DNA from: Rhizophlyctis rosea | Lineage: Eukaryota; Chytridiomycota; Chytridiomycetes; Rhizophlyctidales; Rhizophlyctidaceae | DNA length: 64,000 bases | Assembly: GCA_027596075.1 (NCBI GenBank) | Contig: JADGJC010000160.1 | Location: 1-64,000 of the forward strand | Direction of reading: 5' to 3' | Shown: positions 62,370 through 64,000 of the stretch, piece after piece | How the letters are laid out: the number at the start of each line of letters is the position of its first letter | Numbering within the stretch: position 1 is the stretch's first letter | Made by a program: the position numbers and the translations under genes | The notes under the pieces: model-generated | Databases searched by the model: none | Told to the model about the DNA's origin: nothing | The model's input: the letters and a program-made list of their open reading frames with translations, nothing else

Positions 62370-63151
62370 TTACGAACTTGGCCCCTTCAAACACGTGACC
62401 TGAATACTCTTGGTCTGCTTGCACTGCGCAACTGAAATATAAGCCGTATCCGCATCCCCCGTAAAGAACGGCGTGCTACCTTTACACCCTTCTGTCCGGT
62501 ATCGCTCGATAGTAGCGTCGCCAATGATGGTGCTAGAGCCAGGTGCAACCTATTTGATAATTCTCATAACGTCAGTATTGCAAATGTAGCGTTTTTTGGA
62601 GAATGATCAGAAGTCGGTATCCAACATACCAATTTGCTGATGTTTATGGGTGGCGGGTCCAGAGTGATGCATGTGGGTTTGCCCGTAGCAGGAATGAGTT
62701 GCACATTAGGGCTGGCGAGATTGTTGGTTCCTTATGTGATGAACTGGTATGAGTCGTAGCATGACGGGCATGAACGGATGAGTCGGGTTTGTCCAAGCGT
62801 AAAGNNNNNNNNNNTTGTTTCGTTTGGTGTTTAATGGTTTTGTGTTTTGATTTGCCGGGCTTGTACGTTGGGGTGGGGTTGGTCCATTGTTATTCATTTT
62901 ACCCCCCCGGGCCCCCCCCCCCCCCCCCCAACATACGAAAGAGGGGTTTCATCAACCCCAGCATCATGGCAACTCACCACGCAGTTGTTGAGCAAATCAT
63001 TCGTGGAGTACGTTGTGGACAGCAACGTGGCCAGGGTGAATGTGAGCGGTATGGCACAGGAAGTCGAAGATGCTGTGCATGTGGTGGGCGCCGCGACGAC
63101 GAAGAGCGGGGCAAGGAGGGTGACTAAGATGTTGGTGATGATGGTGCGCAT
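62370..63151 (-). CDS. small secreted Cys-containing protein, interrupted by assembly gap
   Basis: Exon 1 (62978-63151) starts MRTIITNILVTLLAPLFVVA, a signal peptide, then APTTCTASSTSCAIPL and NDLLNNCV, ending at a GTGAGT donor. Exon 3 (62370-62549) reads VAPGSSTIIGDATIERYRTE, GCKGSTPFFTGDADTAYISV and AQCKQTKSIQVTCLKGPSS, then a stop; the preceding intron is 62550-62629. Exon 2 ends at 62630 (NVQLIPATGKPTCITLDPPP). Its start lies near the 10-N gap and a poly-C/G block at 62903-62930. An in-frame TAA in exon 2 (after QFIT, about 62730) questions its integrity, but sequence quality is poor here. About eight Cys and a signal peptide suggest an extracellular, disulphide-bonded protein. Function unknown. 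Confidence 0.6.
62805..62814. other. 10-base assembly gap
   Basis: Ten N within the second secreted-protein gene, close to a C/G homopolymer block at 62903-62930. Confidence 0.99.
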
Positions 63152-63307
63152 GGTTTTTTTGTGGAGGGGTGTGTGTGGGTGGGTAAAGTTGAGGTTCGAC
63201 AGGACAGCTGCGTGAGGAAGAAAACCTTATGTTGCGGGAGTTCGCAGATATGGTATTTTATATCCGCTTTGGAGTTCAAGAATACACGCAACGGTCATAC
63301 GCTTCGG

Positions 63308-63652
63308 ATGTCGTCACCCCTTCTGGACGCGTCGCGGTTTGAAAGCAAGCTTGCGCCCTCCAGCTGCGCTTCCTCGTCCAAAACTGGCAAGGTGCATAAC
63401 AGTAGCCCGCCACTGCTGCATTGCAACTTTACGTCAAAGGCCGAAAACACCGAGCTTGAGCGTCCTTCATCTAGGAAATTCTTTTACCAACAACCACCAA
63501 ATTCCACGGACTTTTCGGGGAACGGTAAATTAGATACGCGAGCTCTTCTTATGGAGTTCCGCCGCCCGTGCCGCGAGAGTCTGGAACGCGCTGGTGTAAC
63601 ACTTCAAATAGGGAAACTGAGGAAGACACCCATTGACTCTGTTATCGATTGA
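63308..63652 (+). CDS. hypothetical protein, 114 residues
   Basis: ATG 63308 opens a frame reading MSSPLLDASRFESKLAPSSC and RPSSRKFFYQQPPNSTDFSG, then DTRALLMEFRRPCRESLERA and LRKTPIDSVID before the stop. It converges with the BBE oxidase, 87 bases away, and is divergent from the secreted-protein gene. No domain recognised; it could be chance. Confidence 0.35.
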   Translation: MSSPLLDASRFESKLAPSSCASSSKTGKVHNSSPPLLHCNFTSKAENTELERPSSRKFFYQQPPNSTDFSGNGKLDTRALLMEFRRPCRESLERAGVTLQIGKLRKTPIDSVID

Positions 63653-63739
63653 AACATAGCAAAACTACCACACCCCACAAAATCTACATCTATCTACTTT
63701 ACAAAAAACAAACTCCCCAGCGAGTCTGCACTGAGTCAT

Positions 63740-64000
63740 TTAATGCGCCCACTCCCCCCCATACCAAATATCCCCCCTCCAAACCGGAACCTGCAAATCA
63801 CTCCACCAAATTCCCTTCGGGTCATACTTCCGCTTGATTGCCTGTAACTTGGCATATCGCACCGGCCCGCCGTAGTAAGAGGTGATATCTTTCACGTCGA
63901 GGTCGACGTAACCTTGGTAGTGTTCCCCTGAGGCGTACTTGGTGAGCATTTTCTCGAACTTGAAGATCCAGGCGTCGGCGGCGGCGTTGTTGGTTGTGTT
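63740..64000 (-). CDS. berberine-bridge-type FAD-linked oxidase, C-terminus only
   Basis: The frame enters from beyond the window edge and ends at TAA 63740-63742. It shows the BBE (berberine and berberine-like) domain at the usual C-terminal place: AWIFKFEKMLTKY, then YQGYVDLDVKDITSYYGG and RYAKLQAIKRKYDPKGIWW. These residues shape the flavin site and close the fold in FAD-dependent oxidases that act on alcohols, sugars or alkaloid-like substrates, usually secreted in fungi. After the BBE motif a 14-residue tail (PVWRGDIWYGGEWAH) replaces the usual short ending. The FAD-binding PCMH half, signal peptide and flavin attachment residues are outside the window, so the substrate cannot be inferred. 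Confidence 0.88.
   Translation of the reverse strand, partial: NTTNNAAADAWIFKFEKMLTKYASGEHYQGYVDLDVKDITSYYGGPVRYAKLQAIKRKYDPKGIWWSDLQVPVWRGDIWYGGEWAH

Noticed and set aside
1..64000. CRISPR arrays, operons, phage or transposase genes
   Set aside because: No regularly spaced repeats, polycistronic layout, reverse transcriptase, integrase or transposase motifs were seen; the gene structure is eukaryotic.

Overview
The window looks like nuclear DNA from a fungus, probably an early-diverging (chytrid-like) lineage. Genes are split by many short GT-AG introns of about 55-96 bases. The recognisable products are eukaryotic: a ZUP1/Ufm1-protease-family peptidase, the nucleoporin NDC1, an AlkB-like dioxygenase, F-box proteins and a berberine-type FAD oxidase. 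No prokaryotic operon, ribosome-binding-site or CRISPR pattern was seen. The phylum is an inference; the sequence alone does not fix it.

Layout. ZUP1 (522-2729, minus) is rebuilt here as 11 exons with its catalytic residues. A coding segment of unknown function (5443-6128, plus) and a decayed membrane-anchored WD40 gene (6430-7673, plus) follow. A multi-exon unknown gene (13124-14814, plus) runs into a G/C-homopolymer block and a 455-base N gap. An AlkB-like 2OG-Fe(II) dioxygenase ends at 21219. From 24.4 to 29 kb lie three diverged copies of a repeat unit and two GC-rich foldback elements; a third foldback lies at 48.6 kb. Two small hypothetical genes occupy 30.1-31.2 kb on the minus strand. 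Divergent from them is a coiled-coil gene (31499-32935) broken by one in-frame TAG. Truncated copies of that gene and of an F-box gene sit head to head at 35.5-36.75 kb. The longer F-box copy (40418-41765, minus) carries a frameshift. NDC1 (42102-44663, plus) is intact in 11 exons. A coiled-coil gene with an AT-hook-like motif fills 54585-57667 (minus). Two related small secreted Cys-containing genes (58128-58750 and 62370-63151, minus) lie on either side of mostly non-coding sequence. The window ends inside a BBE-domain oxidase (minus).

Between these islands, roughly 8-12.8, 15.7-20.2, 21.2-24.4, 33-35.5, 36.8-40.4, 44.7-54.5 and 58.8-62.3 kb, only short chance-like or decayed reading frames were found. 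Locally duplicated and degenerate sequence is common there.

The genes do not form an obvious shared pathway. The most unusual general feature is compositional: nearly every supported exon, on either strand, starts C-rich and ends G-rich. This gives a saw-tooth that marks exons, and the main assembly gap falls inside an extreme example of it.
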